This document shows positions 46,001 through 56,569 of a stretch of DNA of 64,000 nt, one piece after another. This DNA is from Isoperla grammatica (taxonomy: Eukaryota; Arthropoda; Insecta; Plecoptera; Perlodidae). The stretch's first letter is position 1, and the number at the start of each line of letters is the position of its first letter. The notes under the pieces are model-generated. The model was not told where the DNA came from. It did no database searches and was given only the letters and a program-made list of their open reading frames with translations. The position numbers and the translations under genes are program-made. The stretch covers positions 35,752,979 to 35,816,978 of the forward strand of contig OX246741.1 of NCBI GenBank assembly GCA_945910005.1, read 5' to 3'.

Positions 46001-49000
46001 ACTAAGAGCGAAGGATACCTTTACGTCCAAAACCGCAGCAAATTGTCATGTTTAAATCTCAAGAATAGACCTCGAAATCGAAAATCTGAAAAACAAGCAT
46101 GCCGTGGTTTGGTAGGCCCTACAAACCGAATGATAAATATACTTAACATTATAATCAGTATGACCGATACCTACGGTAAAGGTATCCTTCGTTCTTAGAG
46201 CGTCGGCTAAATCAGTTGCACCACACATAGCCGGGGTCTTCATAAGGGGAACCATTGAGCGGGAGGGGGGGGGGGGGGGGGGGGAGGGGGGGAGGTAGTT
46301 GGACGTTTATGTCGCAAAGAGGGCTGGAAAGCAGGTAGAAGAGACGAACTTTATAGGTTGGAATTCATAGTCGGCCCCTACACCTAGGGGCGCCCATTGT
46401 TACCAAGGTAACAGTTGTTTCCATATTATTTCCCATAAACAAAACAAATCCATAGCAACAATGGGTGCCCCTAGGTGTAGGGGCCGACTATGAATTCCAA
46501 CCATGTATTCTTGACTTGAAACGTCTTGGCGCTTACAACAATGCCCTCGCTCTCTCTAGGCCCACCCGACAACATCGTCATGCAAGTGACCCGCGCAGGC
46601 GCCACCGTTCGAGCAACTTGTACCGTGAATGGCAGCCGTCCTGCTCCCTCTATCACGTGGTATCTAGGAGACCGTGTCCTGCGCCATGACGACGTCGACG
46701 ACAACACCAGTGCGCAGTGGAGCTGGCCCTACCAGGCTCAAACCGTCACTCAGACCGTCGACGTCACGATGCACGAGCAAGATGGCGGCCAGGAGCTGCG
46801 ATGTGAGGCAGCGCACATTACGCTGCAGGCGCCCCTGGTGGTGAAGCGCGTGATACACTTCAGATGTGAGTTACCTATACATTACCATTACCTACAGTGA
46901 GTCCGTGGGGCTTAGTTAAGACAAGGAAATCAGTCCATCTTTCGTCGATCTTGGCATTTCCCAAATGATGTACACCCCCACTATACCAGGCTAGCACAAT
47001 CATGAGACGAAATACCCGAATTCATTACCGGAAGCCATAACAGAAGTTCAAAGATGCGCACATTTCTTGGAAACCCAACATCTAGTCAAATAATAGGCGT
47101 TCACACAACAAACAAATGATTACATTTAACTACTTATTGACAGTTCGGACACAACAATTTCAAGGAAACTGCGGTCGTACTCGGGCTGTACAAACAAACA
47201 ACTTATTATAAATGCAGTGAAAAAAATGCCCTGCGGCGTTCTCAGCTTTCCACGAACAAATTTTAGATACCTCCCCGGGCCTTGAGTGGTTCAGCCCTAG
47301 ACTGAGACGGTTTCCCTCGCTCCTAATGGGCACGCATGCAGATCCTGCTCGCGTGTTTCACAATTTGTCATCGGACATGCACTGTAGCAAAACCTACTCC
47401 CATTCATCTTACACTATCACCCCACCCAGCCCTCGGGCATAACGGTAAGCGTTTTTAGTCGTGTATTATTTCATTTGCTCTAAAGGGCCCACCTTGGGAG
47501 AGCGTTTCCAGCAAAGTTCAAAGTAAAATTTTTGCACTCGCGTAAGTAGTGTAAATAAGTAACAGATGTACCATAAGTAACTGGTTATATTAAAAATAAT
47601 ACGATTCTTAAATTTTTTGGAAATGAAGACGAAAACAAAATATAAATCTAGTGGATAAAATATATAGTTACAGTTATTAGTATTTTCTTGAGCTGAAGCT
47701 TTTGGACACACGGAAAAGACAATTTTATTAAATCTCCCATGTCTGCACTTATGCAGGCAGTCCATAGTAGTAGTCAATTTGTTTTCCTGAAATGTGTATA
47801 TTATAACAATCATATTATAACAATACTTGTTTCAGGCACATGCAATAGCATGGAGAACTCAACGCAAGTTCAATTTATTTTAAGCGTACATGTTGAAATT
47901 GTCTGTTCTAGAAATGTCTTCTTCCAGATTGTCCCATGTTGGAGTCCGAAGCAGTAGCCTTTGCGTGCGTGTTAGGAGAGCAGACAGTAAACTGTTCGAT
48001 TGCTGTGGAGGTTGGAACAAAAGCGCACTTAACATGCAAGCCTGGGTTCATCCTGATGCAGGACCCTGGGTACAGCGATATAGAATGTCAGGTGGACGGG
48101 ACTTGGGACAAATCTCTCCTGGATTGCGTACCAGGTAATCCTTACTCAAAGAAGCATGTTTTAGTAAGAGCACGCGGTCTACTGCTGTTTGTGATACGCC
48201 TTCTATTTGTATGAATACTTCCAGCACACACAACAACAATTATCTATCTGTGCTTCCAGATACCCGGTGTCCCATGTTGGAGTCGGAAGCAGTAGCTTTT
48301 GCGTGTGTGTTAGGAGAGCAGCCAGTAAACTGTTCGAATGCTGTGGAGGTTGGAACAAAAGCGCACTTAACATGCAAGCCTGGGTACTTCCTGATGCAGC
48401 ACCCACGGTACATAGAAATAGAATGTCAACAAGACGGGACTTGGGACAAATCACTCCCGGATTGCGTCCCAGGTAATCCTAAGCTACAACTCCAACAAGC
48501 ATGTTTTAGTAAGAGCACGGTTTGTTATTTATAACACGTCTTATATTTGTATGAATACTTCCAGCTACCCGGTGTCCCATGTTGGAGTCTGTAGCAGTAG
48601 CCTTTGCGTGTGTGTTAGGAGAGCAGCCAGTGAACTGTTCGAATGCTGTGGAGGTTGGAACAAAAGCGCACTTAGCATGCAAGCCTGGGTTCATCCTGAT
48701 GCAGGACCCTGGGTACAGCGATATTGAATGTCAGGTGGACGGGACTTGGGACAAATCACTCCTGGATTGCGTACCAGGTAATCCTTACTCAAACAAGCAT
48801 GTTTTAGTAAGAGCACGGTTTGTTGTTTATAATACGCCTTTTATTTGTATGAATACTTCTAGCTACCCGGTGTCCCATGTTGGAGTCTGAAGCAGTAGCC
48901 TTTGCGTGTGTGTTAGGAGAGCAGCAATTAAACTGTTCGAATGCTGTGGAGGTTGGAACAAAGGCGCAATTAACATGCAAGCCTGGGTACATCCTGATGC

Positions 49001-49075
49001 AGGACCCTGGGTACAGCGATATAGAATGTCAGGTGGACGGGACTTGGGACAAACCTTTTCTGGATTGCGTAGTAG
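43004..49075 (+). CDS. Ig/CCP protein: signal peptide, three Fas3-like Ig domains, four sushi domains (3' end not found)
   Basis: Eight plus-strand exons (43004-43070, 43437-43802, 45644-45961, 46560-46865, 47928-48134, 48260-48472, 48565-48777, 48863-49075) all join in phase 1, giving 634 residues so far. After the signal peptide come three Ig domains, about 23-144, 145-250 and 251-352. The first two have the extra cysteines and G(Q/D)CGxTL block of Fasciclin-3-type domains (TGQCGVTLRVK, SGDCGITLVRVK). The third has a more ordinary Ig pattern (CTVNG, W, CEAA). Then come four sushi domains of about 70 residues with six cysteines each. Ig plus CCP proteins in insects include the synaptic-cleft protein Hikaru genki, but Fas3-like domains joined to CCPs are not a layout I recognise. 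The end of the gene is not visible. Confidence 0.82.
43145..43215 (+). mobile_element. tRNA-like SINE head
   Basis: atggcttagtacg (box A-like) and cagttcgattcccgc (box B) are about 45 bp apart, in the first intron of the Ig/CCP gene. No acceptor stem was confirmed. Confidence 0.5.
43437..43802 (+). CDS. Ig/CCP exon 2: first Ig domain
   Basis: 122 codons. It encodes SHIRVTTTNVTILCQADGPI, QCQFKWRNENRKKTG, DTGQCGVTLRVKGVKQYTVA and CRVRSADSAW. Two N-linked sites are visible (NVT, NTS). Acceptor ttctag, donor gtaagt. The 3' part with the donor is repeated in tandem downstream. Confidence 0.88.
43803..45022. repeat. 155/160-bp tandem repeat built from the Ig exon 3' end and its donor
   Basis: Eight further copies of the last 108 bp of exon 2 plus gtaagtactatggttgctaa and about 40 bp of intron. 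Donor copies are at 43803, 43963, 44118, 44273, 44433, 44588, 44743, about 44853 (a shortened unit) and about 45016. Units end in ggacactggacag or ggacacttacctggtcag, both acceptor-like, so each unit could be read as a small exon. Only the first donor keeps the frame. Confidence 0.96.
45020..45190. mobile_element. Hairpin MITE with tttcgtca ends, copy in Ig gene
   Basis: gctttcgtcacagcgag and cgtagccaatcagcg match the copy at 34540; the right side is ggtcatcgcctctgatgaaa. It lies directly after the Ig-exon array. Confidence 0.7.
45644..45961 (+). CDS. Ig/CCP exon 3: second Ig domain (Fas3-type)
   Basis: 106 codons. It encodes LTVSPTQLVDVDSEVSLMCK, STCRFRLPGFGLVIFDAG, YFGDGLASGDCGITLVRVKE and LLWCSVETKL. 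The FG.GL..G.CGI.L.RVK block is the signature of the Fasciclin-3 first Ig domain. GC-rich compared with its surroundings. Confidence 0.9.
46003..46198. mobile_element. Diverged copy of the palindromic MITE at 24249
   Basis: The ends ctaagagcgaaggatacc and ggtatccttcgttcttag match the 380-bp element, but the centre is reduced and the arms no longer pair well. Intron between the second and third Ig exons. Confidence 0.8.
46261..46295. repeat. Poly-G tract
   Basis: About 35 bp, nearly all G with two A. Confidence 0.95.
46356..46502. mobile_element. Palindromic MITE, copy 2 (147 bp)
   Basis: Arms ggttggaattcatagtcggc and inverse, nearly perfect. Same family as 27486-27632. It ends about 57 bp before the third Ig exon. 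Confidence 0.88.
46560..46865 (+). CDS. Ig/CCP exon 4: third Ig domain
   Basis: 102 codons. It encodes PPDNIVMQVTRAGATVRATC, SITWYLGDRVLRHDD and DVTMHEQDGGQELRCEAAHI. It has the Cys-Trp-Cys framework of an I/C2 set domain. Acceptor ctctag, donor gtgagt, phase 1. Confidence 0.88.
47270..47572 (+). mobile_element. Jockey LINE 3' fragment, copy 2
   Basis: It matches the 3' UTR of the LINE at 36918-38586 (ggttcagccctagactgaga, ccagccctcgggcataa, gagcgtttccagcaaagttc). No coding part. In the intron before the first sushi exon. Confidence 0.85.
47928..48134 (+). CDS. Sushi exon 1
   Basis: 69 codons: CPMLESEAVAFACVLGEQTV, NCSIAVEVGTKAHLTCKPGF, IECQVDGTWDKSLLDCVP. It has the C-LTC-KPG-IEC-GTW-DC framework of CCP plus one extra Cys pair. 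Phase 1 at both ends. Confidence 0.9.
48260..48472 (+). CDS. Sushi exon 2
   Basis: 71 codons with the same framework. It differs from its neighbours in FLMQHPRYIEIECQQDGTW, the most diverged of the four. Starts DTRCPMLESEAV. Confidence 0.9.
48565..48777 (+). CDS. Sushi exon 3
   Basis: 71 codons, nearly identical to exon 1 after ATRCPMLESVAVAF; HLAC replaces HLTC. Confidence 0.9.
48863..49075 (+). CDS. Sushi exon 4 (last exon seen)
   Basis: 71 codons, ending LDCVV at donor gtaatt, phase 1. Reading through the donor adds 30 residues without a recognisable domain and stops at 49165, so another exon is likely. None was identified before the lectin gene. Confidence 0.85.
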
Positions 49076-49398
49076 GTAATTATATTTTGTATCTTTTACC
49101 TTTTGTTATCGAGAATAGTGAGAGTAAAATAATATATTGGAAGTACATTTCTTTTCAGTTTTATTAATTTTTTAATATTGTGTCTGTTATATCACTTCAT
49201 GCTGGAATAACTCATGTTTTGGGACACATCATATTTTTAGTAGCTTGGCAGGTGAACTGATTAGGCATATTAATAATTTTTCGTAGGAATGCCCGTTATA
49301 GGGTGCGCACCAGCTTTACCTGATGTGCCCCACTTCAGCTGACTAACTAGGTTATTCATGTCCCGATGCAGGTGCCGTTATGCATGTATCATTTAAAT

Positions 49399-49875
49399 CA
49401 AGTGGCGGCTCGTGGCTTTTGAAATGGGTAAGGCAGGGGGTGTGTGCGCCACTGGCTACAGCATAGACGGCGCCTCGCTCTCCGTACTGGGGCTCACGAA
49501 AAACCATGCTCATTCGTCATGTAAAATCTGCCGTCTCCACTCACTTATTTGCGGAGAAAACGTAACTGCGCATGCGCGGTATGTGTGTTATCGTCTTGGA
49601 AAAATGCAAAACGCGGCAGCTAGCGTGAATGAAAGTTAAAACGTAACCGCGCGAAACGAACTCTGTCGGAGACCGGGTTCCGCCTGCTGCCTGGATAAGT
49701 CAGCGCACCGCGCCTTTATTTGAATGTGCACATTACAATTACTAACTTTTCGATTTTATATAAACATACCACAAGTCCACAATTCGTAATTTAATGTGAG
49801 TGATTGTTGGTGGTTGGCGGAAGTGGAGGGGGGGGGGGCACGTGCCCCTGTGCCCTTATGGGCGAGCCGCCACTC
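49399..49875. mobile_element. Non-autonomous element with agtggcggctcg ends
   Basis: agtggcggctcgtg at 49399 is mirrored by gcgagccgccact ending at 49875. The interior has no transposase and includes a poly-G run near 49829. A target duplication could not be fixed. Confidence 0.65.
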
Positions 49876-50199
49876 ATTTTGATCGTTACAGTGTATCGTT
49901 TTGGCACGTGCATCGTCACTCTTACTTGAAGAATAAAATGTTAGATACCTTTGCGAGTTAGAGTAGAAGATGTTTTCTAATATTGCAATGTTGACCGGAC
50001 AAACACAATCAACACAAAACAGATCCAGTAGTGATAATACTCCATCGTGTACTGGACATCTGAAAACATCAAATACAGCGGGCGCGACTCTAGTGCACTC
50101 TACTAAGCGGAAGAACGCCAAGGCAATATGCATTTTCGATGAAACAGCGTGCATGAAACGTAGACATTCCTAGGGTGGTATAAGATTGAAGAGAGGAGA

Positions 50200-51100
50200 A
50201 CTATTCAAGTCCAGGGCTAGACAGAGCATTATTGTTTACTGTAGAGTTTACACTATGTTTGTACTTAGTTGATATTGTGACCTTGGCTACCGCATCTCTG
50301 CTTGAGGACAATAATGATTCAGGTAGCTGATTAAATCTTGTAAATAGTAAACAACTCGAACCGTGATTAAATAGGATTTGGCAGCATCATTTTCACTTAG
50401 CGTAATTGTCTTTATCATAAATGCGTACTGTTTGCAATTATAATACAATACAATTGTATTTGCTCAATGAATACCTAGTGATTTATAACAAGGAAAACAA
50501 TTCCACCACTGTCATAATGCACAAAATAAGAAAAAATCATCAGGACATAATTTCGAAAACATTGTCCTGTTACAATGAAGGAATAAAGATATGGAAGCTC
50601 TATACGAAGTACGTTACATTGAAAGTTTGAAAGTTTGTATTGTTGTCAAACAGGTAATACAATACAATTCAAATATATAGTTAATTGGTTTATTTGGTTT
50701 ATTTTATATAAAGTATATAGTCTACATAACGTAGTCTCAACGTAACTCGTCCCATGCTTACGAAATAGCCAAGACCAATAGTACTCATAGTTCTATCATC
50801 TATTTGAAACAGGTCCATTATAGGAATAACTTACGACCGAGTACTGGATACCTGGCTTTGCAAATGTGTGAAAGAAAGCCAGGAATCTCTCAATGTTCGT
50901 TGAAACGGCGTGCGTGAAAAGGGCGGTAGATTGGTATCTTAGGTCCGCATGATACTATATAGTTACGTTTTGGTTAATATAGCTTACCATTCGTTTTTTT
51001 TGGTACTTTCTAGCTGTACACTATAATAGTTAATTGAAATCGGAGCGGACATAATTATATGAACATTTCTTCTAGATAGTGTCAATTATTATTCACGACC
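50200..51100. other. Intergenic sequence with a family X copy
   Basis: Part of the interspersed family X is found at about 50800-50985 (ggatacctggctttgcaaat, gtgcgtgaaaagggcggtag) and a fragment near 50090-50170. No exon was recognised. The 3' end of the Ig/CCP gene may fall here. Confidence 0.45.
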
Positions 51101-51121
51101 GATATGCTGAACAGTTATTCG

Positions 51122-51291
51122 TTAGTTTTGTTTGCAAATAAACTTATGGTTAGTATTACAAAGATAGTCATTGTATCCGTATCCTACGACTGGGTGGACG
51201 GCAAACAGCAAACAGTTGCCTACTGTCTTGTCGTTGGGCTCTCCACGGAACCAGGTCATGTAGCCAATAGTTTCGACGTTCGCTGTCTCTC
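51122..51291 (-). CDS. Lectin exon 4: EPN half of the CTLD and stop
   Basis: GETANVETIGYMTWFRGEPN, then VGNCLLFAVHPVVGYGYNDY and LCNTNHKFICKQN, stop at 51122-51124. EPN and ND are ligand/calcium positions in the family. Acceptor ttgcag. Confidence 0.93.
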
Positions 51292-54200
51292 CTGCAACAA
51301 GCAAACATCCATTATTGCAATGCTCTAAACAAACAAACACCCTGTAAATCAATATTAGTTGTTGACTGCGTATACCAGTATACATAGCTTGTACAATTTT
51401 AAATTATGTTTTATGGTCGCGATTAGGTTTAGATCAAGCTTTTTCATGCATTTCATTCAAAGAAAATTAAAGGAAGCTCTTCTCTCACGCCTGTAATTTT
51501 TAAAATGTTTGTGAGTGTGCTTGCATTATGCTATGATATGCCTAGAGATTATTTTTAATAACAAAAGTGTAAGCATTATATCCATGCATTTTAAGGCAAA
51601 ACACTTCATCGAAAGTTACTGTACACACGGGCTTGCAAAATAATTTCTGTATATATATACCCAGAACATGTTCAGTTTTTTCCGACTAATGTCCCATTTA
51701 GACGGTTCAATGTTTCGTTCACGTATTCTTGAACGAAAAAGCATCAAACCCTGTGTACTTGTATAATAGAATTGAACAATAGGCCCTACTCTACTTTCTT
51801 TCATTCGTTTTGTAGTTGAATTCAAGAAAACTTGCAGTAATATATTCGCTTGCATGTAAGTTGTAACATTGACTGGTTCACTAATTCCAAAGACCTTAGG
51901 AACGCTAGGTTATTATTTACGTCTTTGCTGATTCCGCATTCAATTTCACAGGACCGACTAACGTCATGAACACATCCACAACCCCGGAGCATTAGTCCGC
52001 TATAGTGGACGTCACTCTTAGTCGGAACCAAACCGGAAGCGACTTTGTAAGTTTGTGAAGTGGGTTGGGTTTGGTTCCAACTAATGCGGCTTTAATCCGC
52101 ATTTACATCCACTTAACGCTCGTAAATAAACATACGCAAATTTCAAAACTTGGTCAAATTTAAATGGTATGTCTACAATCAATCAATGAAATTACCAAAA
52201 TTTACTTCAATCAACAAATCAGAATATTTCTGGGAGATAGAATTGGCTCTGCGCATGCGCCACTTAACCAACTTTGTCATATTAACAAAAAGTTGAATTT
52301 GATTGAACTTTCGCCTCAGCTTGGCTTGGCGTACGTAGCGTTAATTTGCTTAATTTCAATGTAGACAATGCCATTTGATTTGTACAGGCTCAACTCGTGG
52401 GCGTAAGTCAAGTTAGTTAATTTACGAACGTTAAGTGGTTATACCCAGTGCATTCATCGTTACGTGGGATGCTCCACAACCTTCAATGTTGCTGTCAGTG
52501 GATAACAAGGTGACCACCTTGTGCTTCAGCATCGTCAGCCTCTTCGCTATCACCTTCACCATTACCACTACCATCACTACTTTTCACCTCAACTCATTAT
52601 AATTATATGATACTCATACAGTCGCTTGTGACTGTTTTAACTTATATTTTATACATAGAATATTTTTTAAAGTACTGTACATTTCTTAACTAATAAAATT
52701 AATTATTTTTCTTATCCAAATAAATAAGTCAATTGATGTGGTGAAATTTTATTGTAAATGTAAAGCCACGGATTCGATTTCCTTCCTTTACACAGCACAA
52801 CTTTATCCCATGGACATCCCTTCGCCGTCGAGCCGGGACATTGGGACGTCCGATGGACGTTCCGATTTTTCCATCTCAAGTTCCTGCCCGGTCCTTAGTT
52901 CACCAAACAGTGGATCCGACGGACGTCCCGTGCAGGTCCGGCAGGACGTACTCTATAGTAGTCTAAAGGACGTCCACTTTCTGTCCCACAGGGGCATTAT
53001 TAAGTCCTATGAAAGTCCTAATTTGTCCATTTTATATCCCTACCAGGTGCATAGTTCAGTGAACAGTGGATCCGACGGACGTCCCATGCAGGTCCCGTGG
53101 GACGTAATCTAATAATCCGAAGGACGTCCGTTTTACGTCCCGCCGGGGTATTGTCCTATCGACGTCCTGATTTGTCCATTTCAAGTTTCTGCCCAGTCCA
53201 TAGTTCACCAAATAGTGGATACGATGGACATCCCGTAGAAGTCCCGTCTAAAGGACGTCCTTTTACGTCCCGCTGGGGTATTGGTTGCAAGAAAATTGTT
53301 CGAGTTCTACTACTAGAAGTATTGTTGTAATAAAATGGTACATTAAACTAGATATAGTTACCAAAGATGGTGAGGTAATTCCCATCCGTTGCGTATTCGT
53401 AAATGCCGACCCAGATGTCCCCGGGATTTGCGGGAACCAGTTTATAAATGGCCGCCGCTTCCTTCTCGGAGTGGATGACGAGCAGGTGTCCTCCCTCGTC
53501 TGTGCATATCTTGCGCGCAGTCCCCCACGGGGTGAGTTCTTCGTGCAGCTTGTAGTACCCAAGGCCGGGAAGCAGCGAGTAGCCAGGCAGAACCCTCGGG
53601 GCAGGGGCTACAAGCATAAATTGACCCAATCTCAGAAGACTCATGAGTCATGCTAACGAAATGTGAGTCCATTAGTGAAGTGGAAGCATGACCATTCCAT
53701 TAGGGATAATTTACAACCTTGGGTTGGATACATGAAAATGTCTAGCAAAGCGTGAGGCTTGTGCACTCTACTAAGCGGAACACTGCCTTTACGGATGTGT
53801 GAAAACATGCCAGCAATCTGTTGAATTTCGTTCAAATAGAGGGTACGAAATGGGTTGTTGATAAGGATATAAAGTCGGTATGTGACTAGTTACGTTGGGA
53901 CTAGTTTAACAGGCAGAATAATGTTAGAATATTCCTTCACACAGGATTTTGATCGTACGTGAGAATTTTCTTCCTTTCTTAAAATGTACTATGTATAATA
54001 TACTTGGAAATGTTCTGTATTGTACTGTATTTACTGTACTGTACTGTATGTACTGTGTAGTACTGTATTTCACTACTGTATTCACTTTGTATCACATTTG
54101 TATTTCACTAATTGTAGAAGATAATAAAGTTTAAAATGTATATTCTATTCTAGTGACGTGACTGAGATACCCACCGGCTGGCTTAAAAAAGTGTATTTTA

Positions 54201-54299
54201 AAAGTGTTGTCTAGGTTAACACGAGTTCAAGATCTAAAGTTTCAAACGAGCGTTTCGAGTACCATTCTTACATGGTGGTTGTTTTTGTTTTTGTTGTGG

Positions 54300-54376
<77 letters not shown>

Positions 54377-55940
54377 AGATACATGGTTCCTTGGACTTAC
54401 CTGAGAAAGTGAGTACGATGGTTGTGGATGCCTCGATTCCATTACAAATGACAGAGCTGTGGTCTACGGCTAGAGTCCACTCATTAGAGACTTTACCGGT
54501 TTCTGGCGCTTGTAGAAGTACCTTCTGTTGAACAGCAACCTGTTGAACAAAATAGGAAACATGTTGAACGCCGTTGAATCATTTTAATTTGATTAACAGA
54601 CCTGGTGTTAAGATATTATTTTATTTAAAATGATAAAACGTAAATAATATGCAAATCAATTAATCTATGTAAATGCTTCAATCTACAATCATTCATCACA
54701 CATCTTTAATTCGGATTATTTACGCTAAAACCCTTTGACATGTTTCGACGCCCAGTCACCAGCACGTAACTCCGAGGGTTCGCCACATGTCTCGGGAGAA
54801 TACCCAAGCAACCATCTGTTCATCCAAGAAGGGTGCCTAAGCGACCTAAGCGACCATCTGCTTGTCTCTTGAAGGTTCCCAAAGGGCCGTCAAATCGTCT
54901 TCTCCAGGTAGCAAAGAAGAGGCGGGTGCCGTGATCCGTCCCATAGTCAGGGCCATGGGCCCTGGATGGTTCAGCCCTAGACTGAGACGGTTCCCCCTCG
55001 CTCCTACTAAACACTCATTCAGTTTCCTTCTCGTTTTTTCACACTGACATCCATTGTAGCAGGTTTTACCCTGGTTTTACCCCCATTCATCCTTATGCTC
55101 AATTTTCATGATCACCCCAGCCCTCGGGCTTACGCGTTTTTACCTCTGTACTCTTTCATCTGCTCTAAAGGGCCCAGCCCGGGAGAGCGTTCCAGCAAAG
55201 TTCAACGTTGAACTATTGTATCAAGTAGGTAAGTTGATTCAGACAGCTGTATGCGTATAGAGAATGACATCTGGTGGGAGATTATGAATTATGAAACCAT
55301 TTGTATTTCTGATGAACCAATGTCAACTTGAGTAGCATGTACTTAAGTACTGTAAGCAAGGATAAGTGGGCATTTTATGCTATATCCAGAGACATTCTCG
55401 CTAAGACATTGCATTATTTTTTCACACATCGTAAACTATAAGGCATCCAATTTCAACATTATAAAAACCTATTCAGTAAAAATGCGAGTTTGATGAACAA
55501 TTAACATAAAGTTTTTGAATTAAAAAATTTCCACTTTTGAACTTTAAAGAATGTAGGGAGACTTTATATTGGAAGTGGAGTAGACAGCTCACTTGTTTAT
55601 CGTTTACCCAATTGTTTCTGGGGGATACCATTCTTTATTATCAATTTGGGTCCTAGACACCTTTGACTTGATGCATTTTCGTACGCAAACAGCAATATCG
55701 TTTTGAGCAAAATATCTGTTCGTTTGTTTGTTTAAATACCTGTGTTTGTATATGTCCGGTCTTATTAGTAGATCCACTGATGAACACTTTGATGGGCGAT
55801 GACCTCGACGAGTTACCTGCACACTCTAGATCTTGCAGCTGACTCTGAGCAGAAGTGAGCCCGCTGAGGACGGTGATACAGAGGACGCACAAGATAACGA
55901 ACATCTCAGGGCAGGTGATAACAGAGTGGATTAGTTCCAT
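51122..55940 (-). CDS. Secreted C-type lectin of the insect haemolymph LPS-binding type, complete
   Basis: Four minus-strand exons (55740-55940, 54401-54539, 53362-53607, 51122-51291) join as phase 0, 1, 1 and give 756 nt, or 251 residues and stop. The order is: signal peptide; a serine/threonine-rich N-terminal region of about 90 residues; then one carbohydrate-recognition domain from LPGLGYYKLHEELTPWGTAR to FICKQN. Visible CTLD landmarks are GGHLLVIHSEKEA, DIWVGI, an EPN motif (mannose-type ligand preference in the family), NC and YND in place of the usual WND. The last Cys is three residues from the end. Proteins of this type bind microbial glycans or LPS in insect haemolymph. It converges with the Ig/CCP gene. 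Confidence 0.93.
51970..52440. mobile_element. MITE with ccacttaacg ends
   Basis: ccacttaacgctcgtaaata (52109) is mirrored by aatttacgaacgttaagtgg (52420-52439), and inside ggtatgtctacaat is mirrored by attg-tagacaatgcc. The sequence from about 51970 to 52109 holds a second small inverted motif (taatgcggctttaatccgca). Intron 3 of the lectin gene. Confidence 0.65.
52835..53280. repeat. Degenerate tandem repeat rich in ggacgtcc
   Basis: Three to four units of about 110-200 bp. Each has gatttgtccatttcaag, gttcaccaaacagtggatcc and gacggacgtccc. The palindrome ggacgtcc or close forms occurs many times. It sits about 80 bp beyond the donor of lectin exon 3. Confidence 0.8.
53362..53607 (-). CDS. 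Lectin exon 3: first half of the CTLD
   Basis: 82 codons: APAPRVLPGYSLLPGLGYYK, LHEELTPWGTARKICTDEGG, HLLVIHSEKEAAAIYKL, DIWVGIYEYATDGNYLTIFG. PGLGYYKLH with W..AR..C..EGGHL is the opening of insect LPS-binding lectins. Confidence 0.94.
53680..53915 (+). repeat. Interspersed repeat family X, copy in lectin intron 2
   Basis: Shares gggttggatac, cactctactaagcggaac, tgcctttacggatgtgt and gtcggtatgtgact with the copies at 29500 and 57750. The end (ttacgttgggactagt) matches ttacgtcgtggggctagt at 29750. Confidence 0.65.
54293..54376. repeat. (TTG)n microsatellite
   Basis: About 27 copies of ttg, 25 bp from the donor of lectin exon 2. It gives a false poly-Leu frame on the plus strand and a poly-Asn frame on the minus. 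Confidence 0.97.
54401..54539 (-). CDS. Lectin exon 2: linker domain
   Basis: It encodes VAVQQKVLLQAPETGKVSNE, then WTLAVDHSSVICNGIEASTT and IVLTFS. Acceptor caacag, donor gtaagt. It continues the N-terminal region; one Cys may pair with the Cys in exon 1 (DLECAG). Confidence 0.85.
54727..55236 (+). mobile_element. Jockey LINE 3' fragment, copy 3
   Basis: It corresponds to 38085-38575 of the longer copy: the C-terminal Pro/Arg-rich coding end (broken), then ggttcagccctagactgaga and the 3' UTR to gttgaactattg and a short taag-like tail. It lies in lectin intron 1. Confidence 0.88.
55740..55940 (-). CDS. Lectin exon 1: signal peptide and N-terminus
   Basis: 67 codons from ATG at 55938-55940. 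MFVILCVLCITVLSGLTSAQ is a strong signal peptide core with a cleavage-like SAQ; an N-glycosylation site NSS follows. Met13 is an equally good start for secretion. Donor gtattt, phase 0. Confidence 0.88.
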
Positions 55941-56569
55941 TCATGTCCCACGTTATATTCGCTGGTGGGAGGAGGGGTATTGTCATCGTGTTGAACCAAT
56001 GAGGGGGTCGGTCCCCTACACATAAGTAGAAAAGTGAATATACAATCTCGTTGTTTCCTCAACTTTGAGGAGAATAAATAAAGACAATATTTGACACAAA
56101 TCTATATAGACTTACGGTAATTAACTGTTGATTATTTAATTAATTAAACGTCGCCCCAACTTGTACGACATAACCGAGTGCAGTAGAACCAACTTATCCT
56201 AGTTTTCATCGTCTCTAACATAGTTCCCACGTGACGTCACAGCGGCCATGATTGCGACACAATTGATGAGGACCAATCCTAGATCATTGGCAAATACTAT
56301 TCACATTTAATAAATAAGCCTAACCTAGAATTTAAAAAGTAAACATAAGTAATGAAAAACGAAAAAAAATACCACACATACCAATTTTATTTAAAAAAAA
56401 CTGGCTGAATTTTAAAGGACTAAGAATGTATACGTTCTACCAGGGAAAAAAATAGAATTTTATTTTGCGTAGCATTTTTGCGATTCAAATCGAAGAATCC
56501 ATCGCACTTGGGGAATTTTGTATAGCAGTTCAAAAGTGTTTTTGTACGAATACAATGACATCCCGTGGG

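Larger units (their letters stand above)
47928..49075 (+). repeat. Four tandem sushi (CCP) exons, recently duplicated
   Basis: Exons of 207, 213, 213 and 213 bp are separated by introns of about 90-125 bp that also share sequence (caagcatgttttagtaagag and gaatacttccagctacccgg). Unit period is about 300 bp. Similarity of the introns shows recent tandem duplication. Confidence 0.92.

Noticed and set aside
54204..54442. Poly-Leu and poly-Asn ORFs
   Set aside because: Product of the (TTG)n run in a lectin intron.
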